Shown: one piece after another, positions 12,287-24,062 of the stretch
Layout of the letters: every line of letters starts with the position of its first letter
Numbering within the stretch: position 1 is the first letter of the stretch
Source: Climacium dendroides
Lineage: Eukaryota; Streptophyta; Bryopsida; Hypnales; Climaciaceae
NCBI GenBank assembly: GCA_950106755.1
Contig: OX467082.1
Span: 11,966,001 to 12,030,000, forward strand
Direction: 5' to 3'
DNA: 64,000 nucleotides
Position numbers and translations under genes: made by a program
Notes under the pieces: generated by a model
Database searches by the model: none
What the model saw: the letters and a program-made list of their open reading frames with translations, nothing else
Told to the model about the DNA's origin: nothing

Positions 12287-15200
12287 TCACATATGAGAGG
12301 TTGAAACTCTTGGTCCTCTGTTGGCAAGCTTTTGAGATGGGTGGCTCGTTTCAATTTGAGATCCAGGTGAAAAACTCAATCCATCAAGGAAACTTAGTCG
12401 AGAATCTATATGGCGAAAGGTGGTAAATATCTCAAGACAATCCACCTCTTTACCCATTTTACTCTTTCCTAAATGACTGCGACTCCGAACTTCATATCCA
12501 TCTTTATTATTGGCATACAATGGACCAACATTTCCTGGCAACTCAATCTCAGGAACAATCCAGTTCATAGACCATGAAATATCTTCTTCAAAATCCAAAC
12601 CTTGTGGTACCCACTTTATGCAAGCTTTTTTCATAAATACTTTCTTATTATGTCGATGTTTTGGTAGTTTTCCAATTGTTACTTGTAATCCTCCAATGTA
12701 CATATGACAACCTTTTGATTCAAGTCTAAAGCCTAAAAGAACCGCATCTATAGCCTTGTAGGTGGTTGACAATGGAATGGCCATAAATAGTGCCTCTTCT
12801 TTGCCCCCCTTCAAAAAATCCATGTGCAAATTCTCCATGGTAGCTTGCTCAGTTCCACTAACAAGTTCTACCATAGTTGGCCTAAACCGTGTCATGTTTC
12901 CAAGTGGAATAACTAATGGCCGATCAACAAGTGCACCAATGACTGCTCTTTCTACTAAAGCTCCTCCTATCACTGGATGACGCCTACCTTGAGACCCATA
13001 TTCTCGTTTAATTGCATTCAAACAAGTTGCATCAAAAAACCTACTATTTTGATTATAAAGTTGAAGTAGCCGAGCAAGCTCAGCTCCAACTAAACCACTA
13101 GATGGTTCTCCTATTCCATTTACAATGCGAAAATATTTTATGTCCATATCTCTTGGTGGTTTTGACATGGGTGAACCAAACAAATATTTGCAAACACCAT
13201 CAACAAGTTTAGTTAAATGCCCAGCTTCTTTGGCAACTTCAAAGTGGTTTCCAAGATCTTCCCTCATTTTTTCAACTGCAGGTTGCGTTTGTAGTACTTT
13301 CAATGCTGATTCAAATGACACTTTTTCTCCTTTCGATGTTTGTTGAATGGTTTCTTTTAAAGCATCATACCAAGATGAAAGGTAAACTGGAAGCCTTCCA
13401 GTTGCATCTAATAAAATTTGTAATTCCATATCATCTAAAAGTTCTTTAGTTTTATCACCATCTGTAATAGAACTAACAAATTTCCATCGACCCCAACATT
13501 CCAATTCTTCATCCTAAAATACAAAAGTATCACAAAAAGTACTTCAAACTCAAATATCCTTATGAAAAGAATGAATGCTTAGTATTTAATTATCTAATAA
13601 AACACATGAAAACCACTTACAATCATATATTATGTAACTATGTGTGCATGCATTTAAGCACAAATGTATATGAAAATCAATATTATTCAAAACTAACCTC
13701 TAAGCCTTCATCCCACATGAATAGTTTGGCTGGAGGTTGGCCTGCATAGAATGTTTTTTCAACAAGTTCACAACTAGCCGATGCTACACGCACCATACAA
13801 TGATGACAACACATACGAAAGAGAATATTTTTAAGAGCAATATTCTCTTTGTCTTGAACTTCAATAGATTGCCATTGATCAAATATCCATAGCAATTGTG
13901 CTTCAGTTGCTTCACAAAATGCAGCTAGATGCTCCAATGTTGTACAATTTCCCAATTTTTTTAAGCTTACATCATCATCTCCATAGGAAACAAACAAAGC
14001 ATCTCGTAAAATTAAGAATGCTCTATCTTGTAGTAACAAACCACAATCCATTATTGCTACAACTCTTTTTCTTGTCTCTCCAAGAGACCATTTGCAAGAA
14101 AATTCCTCTGTAAAATCTGAAACTGCCGCTGCTAGAATATGGCTTTTACCAGTTCCTACTGGACCTACAACAAGTATGTTTCCTATTATTTCATTGTAGT
14201 GTCCTGGTGACCGAACTTGCTCATAAGATGTGCAATATGAACGTTCTCTCTCACTAACAAGTTGCGATATTAATAATCGTAATTTATGGTAATGCAATCG
14301 TCCCATATATGCAAAACGACCATCATTGGTAGCAAATCTATTATCTGTAGAAGCCCATTTTGCAACATCTGCAACTGGGAGATTGAGTTCCATCCACTCT
14401 GGCCTTGATAATGGATCTGCACATTTCATATGATCTCGCAAACTAGCCATGGATGAAATCATACTTTGAGGAAGTAGTTTTGCTTTCTTAATGACTGCAA
14501 AAAAGTCAAATTTGAATAGAATATTTAGACATATTTTCAAAATAAAAAATCAACTTAAAAACCAAAATATCAATTTCATCAATTAGATTCAAGCAAAAAA
14601 ATATAAATTTAGATTCTTTTATACAAGAAAATCATTAAAGTATACATACTGATTTTTTTGAATCAAAAGTAATAAGTTTTAAAATTATTTTTATTTTTAT
14701 TTCAAATTATTTTTTAAGTAATTAATTATTGAGTCTTTCATTTAATTTAACTTCAAAATACAAGATTACAATTAAAATTTATAAATAATATATAAATTAT
14801 TTAAGTTTATATTGTTGATATAAAATAAATTAATAAAACTAGTTGACATATTGCCAAAATGAAACATGATGTATTCATAACATCAACGATCACTTTTTGT
14901 TTATATTTTTTACTTATAATTTCATTTTGTGTGGCAATTTTGAATAATGATAGATAAAATTTTATAGAAAAATAACTAAAAAATTTTGATCTACTTTTTT
15001 GAATGTATCCATTTCTACAATCTAATTCTATTTTATAAAGTTTATAAATTTTTCTATTTTTATTTATTTATTTAATTCTCCATCTATGTTGATATTTTTC
15101 AAAAACATTGTTGATTTTGATCATCTTTCTATCTTATAGAAACAACTGATTATTATCAAAATAAAATAAAAAAATAAAGAATCTAATCATCATTTATTTT

Positions 15201-15941
15201 TTAATGTCAAAATTCAATGATGCTTGTGTAGAATATAAAGCCTATAATAAATCTTGTATTAAAAAATTTTAATTGTAAATTGATTGTTTAATCTAAAGCT
15301 TTCAATAATTTTTTGTAAATAAAAAATCATGGACATATTATTCTAATATTGATTTAGTAGTGGTAGATTAGGTTAAGAAGCTATGCCACTTCATTTTCAT
15401 TTGAATGGAAAAAATCTTCCCAAGGAGAAGATCTTGCCATAGTTGTAGGACTCATTATAGGCATAGAAATACTATAAAGAGGAGAAGATGAAGGACCTGC
15501 ATCATGGTTAGTTTCTTCTAAGTTTCTTTTCCTTCCAGATTTTGATTCTTCTATTGTTTTTTCATCAGCACTTATTTCCTCATCAAACCTAGGAAGTACC
15601 AATCTTAGCTTAAAAATGTCACCATTTTTTGGACTTCGATGTTCATGCCGCATAAATTCTTCTTGAAGAGTGTAACAAGGTTCAAGTTTTTGTTGCTCAC
15701 GCATGTGTAATACATCAATATGTGTATGCAAAGCTTCTACAAATACTTGTGTTCCTGAAAATAAATATTCTTCACGCTCTAACCCTAAACTTGCAAGTAC
15801 CTTTTTCTCACCTAAGCCAAGAAGTGTCAAAATGTAATCACGAGCTTCTAAAATAGTGCTATCTGCGCGAAGTTGAAGTATCCTCATTACAGTTTGCTTA
15901 ATACTAGGTATATAACATGAAACATATATTTTCATTTCCAT
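12287..15941 (-). CDS. Crinkler-RHS type protein: header + P-loop NTPase + REase-fold nuclease
   Basis: The model has three exons on the minus strand: about 15941-15473, 14494-13698 and 13513-12287, roughly 830 residues. Exon 1 starts at an ATG and encodes a ~100-residue globular segment that could be a ubiquitin-like header, then a Ser/Pro-rich, charged linker. Exon 2 encodes an NTPase with Walker A GPVGTGKS (near 14150) and a Walker-B-like LLWIFDQWQ. Exon 3 carries the REase-fold signature of Crinkler/RHS proteins: a conserved Asp in YKAIDAVL (near 12747), then LQVT followed by a downstream His/Lys pair. The exon 2-3 junction is clear (GAG|GTTAGT to TTTTAG|GAT, phase 0). The exon 1 donor is uncertain; A|GTATTT at 15473 fits the required phase. 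The family is known for host-directed effectors and conflict systems; its role here is not shown. All frames are intact. Confidence 0.8.
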
Positions 15942-17548
15942 TCTTACTACCTATAATTGAATTTTTTTTAATAATTTTAATGGATTTATGGATTTCTGAA
16001 TAAATGGACACAAATTGCTAGTATTGGAATTGAAATAGAATAGAATATCATGTCTCTTGCAATTTTTTGGAGGCACTATTAATAAATTCAATAGTGACAA
16101 CATTCTTTTAAATTCAATGTGAATTTCATTCTAAATTTCATCAAGCTTATTAGAGTGAGTTTTTTTCAAAACTACTCACAAATATGTCTTTTATTCTTAA
16201 ACTGCAAGACATCCAAAAAGTGTATATTCAATATAGAATGAACTATTAAGTATTCAATCATATTTTTACATATTTATCTAAACTCATGTTTTAATTTGTC
16301 TTACTATACACAATTTTTTTTGTATACTACAAATATAGATAGGAGATAATCCACCTCATACTTTCTTTTACAATTCTATGCTACTGATTGAAGTTATATT
16401 TAAAATCATCTATAAAACTAAAAACAATAATACATATTTTCATTTGTAAGTTTCAAAATTTTTATAATAAGAACTCACATTTTCAAGATCATAATACAAT
16501 GGATGTAACATTGTAGAACCTGTATAAACAATCTAGCTAGATGATTTATTTTGAATAGTTTGTATTGATTTATAAAAAAAATTTAATTGGATATTTTTAT
16601 TGAATTGCTCTCATGTTGTCACACTATTAAATTTAAAATTTGGAAGGAATCATGAATATCAAAATTGATTAGAAATAATATATTAATCCAAATATAATTT
16701 ATAGTGTGCTAGCCACTATTGTTGTGAACTATGTGTCATAATGAATCAACATGTTATAATAAAATCTTTAGTAGTCTAAATTTTTTTGCATTTTAATTAG
16801 TTAAAAATATTGATGTAATAATATTTAAATTAATCTATTATTTGTGATACTATTTTCAAATTTAGACAAGACATAGGACTTAGAATTTATGTTTTTTGCA
16901 TCAATTTAACTTACATGATGCAATGTAAATTGAAAATTAATGTTAATAAAAAAGTTGATGCATAAACTTTTTAACACTTATATATTGCTTTCTATATTGT
17001 TGTATAGAGATTTTTAAGGTTCTTTGTTCATTTGTATTCAAAAAATTTCAAAAATCCATTGTAAATCAATGGCATTGCATTGATATAAAGTTCCAATACA
17101 ACTTTGGACACAAACACATTGAAGATACATATAAAGAAACTTTTTGAAGCAAATTGTAGAAACAATATATGATTGATTAATGTAATTGCAAAAAAAATTG
17201 GAAATAATTGAAAGACTATTGAGGTTCAAAGTGCCTATCATGGAGGGGTGCCACCCCTCCATTTTGCAACCCCTATTTTTTCTACAATCTTCAACTTTTG
17301 AATTCATATCATCTAAGGTGACCATCTTTTAGGTATTTTTTTTCCTATTCCAAAATTCAAACTTCACGTGAAGCCAAGAAGTCACTTTCTAACTAGATAT
17401 TAACTATAGATGTAATTCTATAACCATTCATTCTTAGCAAAAAACTTAAATAAATTTCTCATACTTACTCAAGCTCTAGTGTGCTCACAACTACTAATAA
17501 CACCCCACTGAAGGTTTTGGGGCCTTCTTATTTTGGTTGGTTGGTATT

Positions 17549-17612
17549 ATAGCCAATGGAAATTTTCACATGGATATTGGAACCCAGAAAGCATTTGATT
17601 TCCATTGGCTAT
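17549..17612. repeat. Perfect 15-bp inverted repeat
   Basis: ATAGCCAATGGAAAT at 17549-17563 is exactly complementary to 17598-17612, with a 34-base spacer. A second near-perfect palindrome (10-bp arms around one base, TGGAGGGGTG/CACCCCTCCA) lies upstream at 17241-17261. Both are in gene-free DNA. Confidence 0.6.
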
Positions 17613-18562
17613 TTCTATTGATACTCTTTAGCTATTCATTTTTAATTCTACTTAAAATATAGAATTTTTCTTGAAATATTGACCAACAATGTGAAAATAT
17701 AAATATGCAACCTTGAAATATTGATTTTCTAATCTAGATTAAAAATGATACAATAAACAATATTAACTGTAATATTCTATATTATATTCTATATTTGTTG
17801 AAATATTTTCATCTTTTCTAATCATATACTCATATACTACATTTAATATGATTTGTTTCATTTTCAATTAAAAAATTTATGATAATTTTTAAAAAATCCT
17901 TAAAAATGTGAATTTTTTACAACTAATAGAAGATAATGTAATCACATTAGTCCAGAATTGAAGTTTTAGTAATTATGAATTTTGTATGCTCAACTTTGAA
18001 AGTATATGCTGACCAATTGGAGGCATTGAATTCTATATTTGTAAACATAGAAACTCCAAAGATTTGGACCCCATGGTTGCAACATAGACCTTTTTAACAC
18101 TCATATTTTTTCAAAACTAAATTTCAATCCAATTTTATATGGCCTTGGATTCAAAAATTAATTGAATCTCAAAGGTTTCCATTGACTCCTTCAAAAAACT
18201 TTTCAACTCCCTCAATTGAAAAACCATTGAATGTAAGGTTTAATTTTAGTCGTGTAACTTCATAACTTCAAAGTTATGCTATTTTCATCTTGGCATCACT
18301 CCACCATTTTTAGTCGTGACTTCAAAGTTCAAATGGATCCCATGGTCAAAAAATTGAACATATATTTCTTAATGCAAATTTCCCAAAGGATAGTCCAAAA
18401 ATTAACTAAGCCATTTCCAACCTAAAGATCATCAATGGAATTTAATAGCAATTTGAACTTCATGTCTATAACTCTAGAGTGCTAATTTACTAATTTTAGA
18501 ATCATACTACTAAAACTAAAATCATAAGTCCCTCTGTAATATCACAAATGCTACCATTAATA

Positions 18563-19290
18563 CTAGGGGCTCATGCTTGCTATGCTACATATTCATTGTA
18601 TCACATATTAGTAAAAATTTGATATATTTGAGTAGAATGCATGATACTAATTTCAATAAGTCTTTAAAATAATTATTTTAATTATGTTATAAAAATATTT
18701 CCAATCATGCATACATAGAAATCATATTTTCACACAATGTGATATTACTGAATTAGAGTAGTAGTTCACAATCACCTCTATAATATCACTTTTTACAAAG
18801 GGTGATATTATAAAAATAATATAGTCGTTGCAATTGAAGTAATAGTAAAGAGGATCAATATGGTGATATTATAAAGGTAGCAATTCCATTGCTTTTCTTG
18901 GCTTCATACCTCTTCTGCATTTCTATGATTTTGTGCTTTTGTGAGCTTTGAATTAAATTGTTCACAAAGCTTTCGAGATTCACAATTTTTTCCTTTAAAT
19001 TCTTCTATGTGGGTTGCCATTGTTTGTAACAGTTGAATCAAATTTCTATTGCATTTTAATGTATGTGTATCTTTTACCGTATTCATCGTTGCATGTATTT
19101 CATTCATCATTCATTAAATTTCTATTGTTTATTTCAATATATGCATACTTATAAAAAGAATTATATGAAGATTCTAATAATTTTTATCTAAAGATTTATT
19201 GAAATTTTTACTCTGCATTCTATCTAATACATAAAAATTCTAATGAAATTCTAATGGTGAATGCGTAGCATAGCAAGTGCCAACCGCTAG
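18563..19290. mobile_element. TIR element, tandem copy 1 (CTAG-ended)
   Basis: The left end (CTAGGGGCTCATGCTTGCTA…) and right end (…AGTGCCAACCGCTAG) form imperfect inverted repeats of about 34 bp sharing TGCTTGCTATGCTAC. With one more base each end reads ACTAG, reminiscent of CACTA termini, but I cannot confirm a 3-bp target duplication. On the minus strand a 68-codon frame (18904-19110) begins MMNEIHATMNT; a related 62-codon frame sits in copy 2. About 50 bp of left flank is repeated ahead of copy 2, so the duplicated unit is larger than the element. Confidence 0.55.
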
Positions 19291-19345
19291 TCATCATACT
19301 AAAATCATAAGTCCCTCTATAATGTCACGAATGCTACCATTAATA

Positions 19346-20148
19346 CTAGGGGCTTGTGCTTGCTATGCTACGCATTCACTGTATCACATATTAGTAAAAA
19401 TTTGATATATTTGAATAGAATGCATGATACTAATTTCAATAAGTCTTTAAAATAAATATTTTAAATATTTTGTAAAAATATTTTCAATCATGCATACATA
19501 GAAATCGTATTTTCACACAATGTGATATTAGAAAAATAGAATAGTAATTTGCAATCACTTCTGTGATATCACTTTTTACAAAAGGTGATATTATAGAAAT
19601 AATATAGTCGTTGCAATTGAGGTGATATTAAAGAGGATCCATAGGATGATATTATAGAGGTAGCAAATCCATTGCTTCTCTTGGCTTTACACTTCTTTGC
19701 ACTTCTATGATTTTGTGCTTTTGTGAGCTTCAGCTTTCATGATTTCAATTTTCTATTGCTACTACCGAATGATTTTGAGAAATTTATTCAATTGAAGTGA
19801 TTTTGGATCCCACAACAATTAAGTTGTTCACAAATTTTTTGAGATTTATAAGTTTTAATTTTTAATTTTTCAATTTGGGTTGCCATTTTTGGTAACAATG
19901 GAGTCAAATTTCTAATGCATTTTAATGTATTTGTATCTTTTATAGTATTTACCATTGCATATGTTTCATTCATCATTCAATAAATTTCTATTGTACATTT
20001 CAATATATGCTTACTTATAAAAAAAATTATACAAAGATTTTAGTCATTTTTATTTGAAGATTTATTGAAATTTTTGTTCTATCTAATAAAAAAAATTCTT
20101 ATAAAATTCTAATGATGAATGCGTAGCATAGCAAGCACCAACCGCTAG
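19346..20148. mobile_element. TIR element, tandem copy 2 (CTAG-ended)
   Basis: This is the second, slightly longer copy (803 versus 728 bp), in the same orientation and 55 bp downstream of copy 1. The inverted ends are better preserved: the left outer end is CTAGGGGCTTGTGCTTGCTA and the right end reads CTAGCGGTTGGTGCTTGC in reverse complement. The minus-strand frame 19788-19976 begins MMNETYAMVNT and aligns with the frame of copy 1 over about 50 residues, diverging at the C-terminus. The frame has no recognised domain. Confidence 0.55.
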
Positions 20149-20410
20149 TGCAATAATAAAATAATTTGCACTATAATGTTTTACAACTATATTGTAATAA
20201 ATCTATGGAGAAATTTTCAAATTTGTTGAGCATCAGTATATTGCATTGATATGTATTCTTCAACTTCTTATTCATAAATTCATGTTGGTAGTTCCAAATT
20301 TTCATGAAGAAATGCAAAATTTCTACAACTAATAGAAAACATATGATCACATCTCTAAAAAATAAATACAAAAAATCACATTCATAGGTGCTTGCAAATA
20401 AAGTTCAAAA

Positions 20411-21330
20411 AAGTCAGTTAACCCTTAAAGGTTTTTTTACTATGTTTTCACCAAAAATGCTCTAAAACTGCCATTTCCTAGAACAGGTACCAAATTTTAG
20501 AAAAAAAAACATTTTTTGACACATGGAACCATAGGATCTTGTAGAACCTAAACTTGTTGGTTTGAGAAGATGTGGAAAAAAATTCAGAAATTTCCACCAT
20601 ATAGATTGTAAGCTATTAGCATTTGAAGTAACAAAAATCTTTTGGGGGCCATACAAAAACCCAAGTAGTTGCACTTCCCATTGTCAAATTTTGTATGAAA
20701 AATTGTACAAAATGGTGGTACTTTTTTGGATTCATTCTTCAAAGCAAGTTCTTAAAAATTTTCAGATCATTTGGAATATTACAACATATAGGAAAAGAAT
20801 AGTAAGTAGAAAGAAGTAGAGAATGATTCAAAATACTAAATTGTCAACAATTAATTTATGGAATTGAAAAATAACAACCCCAATGCTTGTATTGATGTAA
20901 TAAACAATCTACACCCATTTCTTTTATTTTTTCAAAATATTAAAAATTGAGTTAAATAATGGATTTCAAAGTTTATTTTAGAGTACAAAATCCATAACTA
21001 CTTGCAAACTAAAACTCCTCATAACTTTCATCTCGTTAATCAAAATGGAATGATTCCAAGTTATATATATAAAGAAAAAAATTTCAAATTTTTATTTTTT
21101 AAAAAAGTAATTTTTCAAATTTGCCCGAATTGCCCAACCTAAAAAAACTACATTTTACGCAATACCAGTAATTTTTTTCCATGTAGTCAAAAGTTATGAA
21201 AATTATTGGGTCTTAAAGCTATTCCTTGGTCTGTTGATCACATGTGTGAAAATTTCAAAGAAAAAAATAAAATTTTTGTCTGCATTGAGTTGCCAAAAAA
21301 CATTGTTTGAGACTTTAGGGATTTAGGTAG
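20411..21330. repeat. Long dispersed repeat, copy 1 (~0.9 kb)
   Basis: The segment aligns by eye, with many small gaps, to 39428-40350 in the same orientation. Shared blocks include AACTGCCAT, GTAACAAAAATC, AAAATGGTGGT, CTCCTCATAACTTTCATCTC and CATGTAGTCAAAAGTTATGA. No intact frame is conserved between copies. It looks like the remnant of a larger repeated element rather than a gene. Confidence 0.7.
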
Positions 21331-22010
21331 AACCATCCATTCCTAACTAGGGATCTATACCCAATGTATAGGGTTCAACTATTTCCAACCAAAATTTGTA
21401 ATGTTTTGTTTGTTTTTTTCAAGGTTGAGAGTAATAAGGTCATGCCACATGTCCCAAAGTAGTGAGCAAAAAATTAGGAAGTAGTGAGTAGGAAAGTAGT
21501 TCTTGAATGATTGGCATTCAAAGATTCTATACATTAAGTATGGGTTGAAACCAACTTTTGGCTTCCAAATTTTATAATAAATTCAATTCAAGGCATAAAA
21601 TTATCAAAAAAGAATTCAATCCCCATGATTTCTATCTTTCTAGATGATAAAAAATTTACATTGCCTTACATTGCTTCAAAACATATGCAAAATTGCTTAA
21701 GTGGCCAACTATGGGTGGTTCTTCTATAATATTGTATAAAAGTGCAACTTTTGTATTCTCATTTTCAAATGTTATTTGCACATGATCACAACACATGATA
21801 TTAAGATTCTTTGAACATGAGTGATTGTTATAACCAAGGCCTTTTTTTCAGCTTTCTAGTGCACTAGAAAAAATAATTTGGCTAAAAAAATGGCAAGAAA
21901 ACTCAAAGTTCTTTGTAGAAAGTTTTGAATTAAAAAAAATCTTGGATGAAATTTACAGATTGTGGATGAAAACAAAATTATAGGCATGGAATATTGGTGC
22001 TAATGTGATA

Positions 22011-22590
22011 CTCCCTCTATCTTGAAATAAATCCAAAGTTTTATAAAGATGGCTAGATTAGTGCATGAATAGCTCCTATTTTCAAAAGATTGTGTACATA
22101 TTGTAGCTTCTATAAAACCTTATTAGGTGTCAAAGAATGAAAGTTAGCAATGAAGCAACGCATATTGAAAACACGCGACAAAATCGACAAATTTTTGCCC
22201 TTTTGGAACCTGCTCTAGTAGTATTAATTTTGATTGTTCTCCAAACAACGTTGGTACAATGATGCCCATTGACGTCCTTTGTATTCAATTCCAACAATGT
22301 CCTCTGATTCAAGTCCAAGAAATTCTCACCAAGGGATTTGTCAATAGCAGATCTTATATAGTTGTGGGTTGAATCCTTCACCTTTGGTTGGTGAGAGGTT
22401 GCATTTTGATTCCCTTTGCAGGAATTGAATTGCTATATATTCTCTGGAGCACGATATTTAGAGATTCATTTGCTTCAAAGTGTTCGAACTAGCTTTAGTT
22501 GTTGTCCATCAAGTTGTCGAGAGCCAATTTCGAACTTAATTTGGGACAAGTATATTTGGAACCCCCGGATTTATTTTGGGACAGATGGAG
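22011..22590. mobile_element. Stowaway-like (Tc1/mariner-type) element 2
   Basis: The left end is CTCCCTCTATCTTGAAATAA, and the right end in reverse complement is CTCCATCTGTCCCAAAATAA. TA flanks both ends (22009-22010 and 22591-22592). At 580 bp it is close in size to the element at 9816 but has a different sub-family terminus (AAATAAATCC rather than CACTAAAAAC). The internal 83-codon frame on the minus strand has no transposase motif I recognise, so it is probably non-autonomous. Confidence 0.75.
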
Positions 22591-23280
22591 TATTTTCTAT
22601 CCAAGAAAAAATGAAAAAAAGAAAAAGAAAAAAAAGACTTGGTTGCATTGACTCAATGTTGGAAGGTACTGAAAGTGGCATTATGGCACATGATCCCTCA
22701 TTTTCCCACTCCCGGATTTAAAGGTACTGTTGATAGGTAGCAAGCTTGCATTGGATGAGAACCCACATGATTATATATAGTAACCGTCCCATTTTCAACC
22801 ATCACCCCATTTCCAATCTATAGGCTACTTTTTTTTCTATGAAATTGTTCTTCCTTTTTATGAAGAAGTGTTTTCTTTATGTGAAGTGGTGGAGTTCGAG
22901 GAGCAATTGTGGCGCATTATGATTGATTGTAAGGCTATCAATATTGCAACTAACCCTTGGTCGATTTTGCAATCAACCTGTGGTCTTAAATTGAAAGGTC
23001 TATATCACCATTACAAGTCAAAGGGAATCTTTCACTAAAAAATTGCATAATAATTATATTTTGTACAATAAAATTTTGAAAAAAAATACACAATCCTTCC
23101 AAACTCTATTTCAGTACATGGGAAAAATTACGCACTCAAAAAACCTTGCGCTCCAAATACTCCAAATATGCCTAATTGCTCAGGTGGTTGGAAATGGGTC
23201 AGCTACCTTATACATATATGGAACTGTCAACATGGGTGAAAATGTCAAAAATACCAATCCACCAACCGATCATTGATACG

Positions 23281-23436
23281 TCCACATGAGAAAACACTCT
23301 CCACTCTGAGCTGGATTTGCAAGGAAGGTCGGTCCACATGAGAAAACACTCTCCACTCTGAGCTGGATTTGCAAGGAAGGTCGGTCCACATGAGAAAACA
23401 CTCTCCACTCTGAGCTGGATTTGCAAGGAAGGTCGG
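23281..23436. repeat. Three perfect 52-bp tandem repeats
   Basis: Identical 52-bp units start at 23281, 23333 and 23385 (TCCACATGAGAAAACACTCT…AAGGAAGGTCGG). They abut directly with no spacers, and their identity indicates recent expansion. A 136-codon minus-strand frame runs through the array but its repeats are an artefact of the DNA repetition. The array lies about 1.6 kb downstream of the GH9 stop. Confidence 0.9.
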
Positions 23437-24062
23437 TCGGTCAGTGCAAGTTAAGATGACACAAAATGAGGAATAGACAGAAAAGCTCAAAACCCGTCCG
23501 CCCTGGGTGATCATGATGTAAGAAGCAACATCATGTGTGGCAGGCAGCAAGAGTTTTTGTAAGGAAGTGATGGGCAGGCCTTGAGGGAAAGCACGGCAAC
23601 TGAAGCGAAGAAGATGGAGAGGGGCAAAAAGAAGAGGGGCGCATAAGTTTCCCATGTGGCTGACTCATAGTGTGTTATGAGGTTAACAATTAACATTCAT
23701 GTCAGCCTCTGCAGACAGGATCGTGCAGGCACACACATGTTTAGTGCTCACTCATCAACTCATGTTCAAAAGTAGAGAGCCAGCACTTCAGCAGACACTC
23801 ACTCAGTCAGGTTCTGAGCTTTGCTCCAGTCCCTCCTTTATTTCCCATGTACTTGCATTTACCACGTTAGTTATCACATAAATTTTACATCACTTACTAC
23901 TACTCAAACATGCCCACGATAAGGAAACAAGAACTAAAGAAACCCCACAAGCACCCGTAAGTGAACAGTAAGTGAACAGTCTTTACATTACTCTTTTAGC
24001 AGTTGCAAAAAACTTCCAATGGAGGACCGCACCTGGCTCCCCTCAAAGTCTGACATTCTATG

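Larger units (their letters stand above)
15942..24062. other. Gene-free AT-rich intergenic DNA
   Basis: About 8 kb with no convincing gene. Open frames are below 102 codons and lack domain motifs. Contents are listed separately: a hairpin at 17549, tandem TIR elements at 18563-20148, a long dispersed repeat at 20411, a Stowaway-like element at 22011 and a 52-bp tandem array at 23281. From about 23.3 kb the base composition becomes less AT-rich toward the GH9 gene, which may mark a genic domain boundary. Confidence 0.65.

Noticed and set aside
13125..13346. Plus-strand frames across the Crinkler exon (also 12510 and 12762)
   Set aside because: They are antisense shadows. The minus-strand frame is longer, spliced and carries the family motifs.
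23281..23436. CRISPR-like array
   Set aside because: The 52-bp units abut with no unique spacers, and the window is eukaryotic nuclear DNA.
23245..23655. 136-codon minus-strand frame with repeated Cys/Trp motifs
   Set aside because: The repetition follows the 52-bp DNA tandem array (the frame shifts between units), and no domain or splice context supports a protein.
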